From JBFKAV01 sp041621405 (GTDB taxonomy: Bacteria > Pseudomonadota > Alphaproteobacteria > Rhodobacterales > Rhodobacteraceae): 21,269 nt of DNA. Below the pieces are notes generated by a model, which had not been told where the DNA came from, did not search any database, and saw nothing but the letters and a program-made list of their open reading frames with translations. The stretch covers positions 1 through 21,269 of the forward strand of contig JBFKAV010000045.1 in the NCBI GenBank assembly GCA_041621405.1. The letters run 5' to 3'. Positions 20,433-21,269 of this stretch are shown piece after piece (position 1 is the first letter of the stretch; each line of letters starts with the position of its first letter). Both the position numbers and the translations under genes were made by a program.

Positions 20433-20726
20433 CTAATTGATGACAAACGTGTACTCGTCCTCGAAGTAGCTCTGAGTCTTCAAGAGGCAGTTGTCGGAAT
20501 CGGAAAAAACGAAGACGGTCGCGACCTCCGCGACGACGGCCACGCGGCAGAAGGTGTCCTCTCCCGCCTCCAGAGATGCAGGACACTCATCCATGTCCGT
20601 GTGCGGCACCGAGGCCTCGAAGGCATCGTAGCTCAGCGCACAGTCCTCTCCGTGGCTTTCGGCCCACGCGGCCCCCGAGGAAATACCCACCAACATCAAG
20701 GTGGCCAAGAAACGTGATTTCATCAT
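20433..20726 (-). CDS. Small secreted protein with four cysteines, uncharacterised
   Basis: 97 residues. MMKSRFLATLMLVGISSGAAWA followed by ESHGED is a good signal peptide with AWA as cleavage site, so the mature protein of about 75 residues is probably periplasmic. It is acidic and has four Cys (after ED, DE, TF and DN), enough for two disulfides. It ends YTFVIN. ATG at 20724-20726 (or 20721-20723) follows GAGGGGGTGA. A weak -35/-10 pair (TTGCGG, 16 bp, TAGAAA on the minus strand, 20754-20781) lies upstream. No family is recognised. Composition is less GC-rich than the core genes. Confidence 0.75.
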   Translation of the reverse strand: MMKSRFLATLMLVGISSGAAWAESHGEDCALSYDAFEASVPHTDMDECPASLEAGEDTFCRVAVVAEVATVFVFSDSDNCLLKTQSYFEDEYTFVIN

Positions 20727-21104
20727 CGTTCACCCCCTCTTTGCAGAGAGTCGTTTCTAACTCCTGCAATCAACGCCGCAATGATATGGGTCAATCGGCC
20801 AAATTGGTTGCGACCGAGGTTCGGTCGGTCCCGAGCAACGAGCCTAAGCCGTTCTCGTTTCAGAAACAGGAATTACCGCTTCACCCACCCCCGTGCCGAT
20901 CGCAAGAGATGGCGCTGGTGACTCAATTTCGTGGGCCGCAGGCTCCGGGCCGGGGTGGCCTCCCGGTCGCCGGGGGGACGGTCGCTAGATCGCAGGGGCG
21001 GATCACGGGGGGCACGCGAACCAAGGGCTCGCTGCGGCAGGCGTCAGCCGATCGGGCCGGTCGGATTGCTGTTATCGGAGGGACTCGTATCGAGAGATAT
21101 CGGG
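20727..21104. other. Gene-free stretch between the secreted protein and the rRNA operon
   Basis: About 380 bp. It holds the probable promoter of the secreted-protein gene on the left. In the middle is a strong inverted repeat CGACCGA (20811-20817), GGT, TCGGTCG (20821-20827), nested within GTTGC/GCAAC arms. To the right is GC-rich sequence that must contain the 3' end of the rRNA transcript. CCGATCGG/CCGGTCGG at 21048-21064 is a possible transcript-end hairpin. No tRNA gene was recognised. Confidence 0.5.
20811..20827. repeat. Strong inverted repeat in the rRNA downstream region
   Basis: CGACCGA, GGT, TCGGTCG: a perfect 7-bp stem, extendable by outer GTTGC/GCAAC arms (about 20806-20839). It could be a terminator for the minus-strand rRNA transcript or part of a small RNA. 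Confidence 0.4.
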
Positions 21105-21254
21105 GATGTGTTCCTTACTAGGTTTGGCGGCGACCTACTCTCCCACGTCTTCAGACGCAGTACCATCGGCGCGGCGGCGCTTAACGGCCGAGTTCGGGAT
21201 GGGATCGGGTGTTTCGCTCGCGCTATGACCACCAAACCGAGAAAGGAACACATC
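21105..21254 (-). repeat. 12-bp inverted repeat flanking the 5S gene (processing stem)
   Basis: GATGTGTTCCTT (21105-21116) and AAGGAACACATC (21243-21254) are exact complements that would pair across the 5S gene in the precursor. Such stems bracket rRNAs for processing by RNases. Arms are seen; the role is inferred. Confidence 0.65.
21122..21236 (-). rRNA. rrf: 5S ribosomal RNA
   Basis: On the minus strand the gene begins TTTGGTGGTCATAGCG, continues through the CGATCCCATCCCGAACTCGG block typical of loop C/helix III, and ends GTAGGTCGCCGCCAAAC. The two ends pair as UUUGGUGG/CCGCCAAA (helix I), and about 115 nt is the normal length in this group. It is part of an rRNA operon whose 23S gene would lie to the right, outside the window. 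Ends are accurate to one or two bases. No tRNA-fMet gene was recognised on its 3' side within the window. Confidence 0.95.
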
Positions 21255-21269
21255 TCCATCCAAGCCTGC

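Noticed and set aside
20211..20717. 168-codon plus-strand frame
   Set aside because: Antisense to the secreted small protein, which has a signal peptide and a good ribosome site.
20727..21121. tRNA-fMet downstream of 5S, as is common in relatives
   Set aside because: No cloverleaf or fMet-type sequence was found on the minus strand in this stretch.
21044..21259. 71-codon minus-strand frame
   Set aside because: Covers the 5S rRNA gene, so not a protein gene.

Overview
The window is GC-rich chromosomal DNA from an alphaproteobacterium, most likely of the Rhodobacteraceae/Paracoccaceae. The grounds are the gene set: a DUF1150 protein next to an Hsp20, a YdcH-type small protein next to purEK, lgt-midA-pgeF, ybjN-proC, a fused ATP sulfurylase/APS kinase, and an UbiK homologue. 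Genus cannot be fixed from this sequence.

Layout, left to right: (1) the 3' end of carB (+). (2) A lower-GC islet at about 304-2470 with two uncharacterised minus-strand genes, one exported protein and one four-helix membrane protein. They are translationally coupled and preceded by about 440 bp of non-coding or decayed DNA. (3) A tight minus-strand operon ybjN - proC - csaA - 2-hydroxyacid dehydrogenase. (4) A small unknown gene divergent from a phage-type repressor homologue that has lost both catalytic residues of its S24 peptidase domain. (5) ubiK (-) divergent from lgt - midA - pgeF (+), whose three genes are joined by ATGA overlaps. (6) A tiny basic 39-aa gene convergent with a TPR-sulfotransferase (-). 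(7) An Lrp/AsnC regulator (-) divergent from trxB (+), then a bifunctional sat/APS kinase (+). (8) A minus-strand heat-shock operon hsp20 - DUF1150 - phzF-like, with a near-consensus RpoH promoter and a ROSE-like leader. (9) ydcH - purE - purK (+). (10) A periplasmic alpha/beta hydrolase (-) divergent from a Nudix hydrolase (+). (11) A secreted small Cys-containing protein (-). (12) The 5S rRNA end of an rRNA operon on the minus strand that runs off the right edge.

Functional links: proC and ybjN with a tRNA-binding CsaA; lipoprotein maturation (lgt) with peptidoglycan quality control (pgeF) and respiratory complex assembly (midA family). Sulfur runs through the middle: Sat/APS kinase makes PAPS, the sulfotransferase family uses PAPS, and thioredoxin reductase feeds thioredoxin, a usual partner of PAPS reduction. 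purE and purK make carboxyaminoimidazole ribonucleotide.

Most of the window is ordinary core genome. The most worthwhile unknowns are the two-gene low-GC islet, the inactivated S24-type repressor, the 39-aa basic protein with a hairpin next to its ribosome binding site, and the probable RNA thermometer in front of hsp20. I see no CRISPR array, no intact insertion sequence, no tRNA gene and no recognisable defence cluster.
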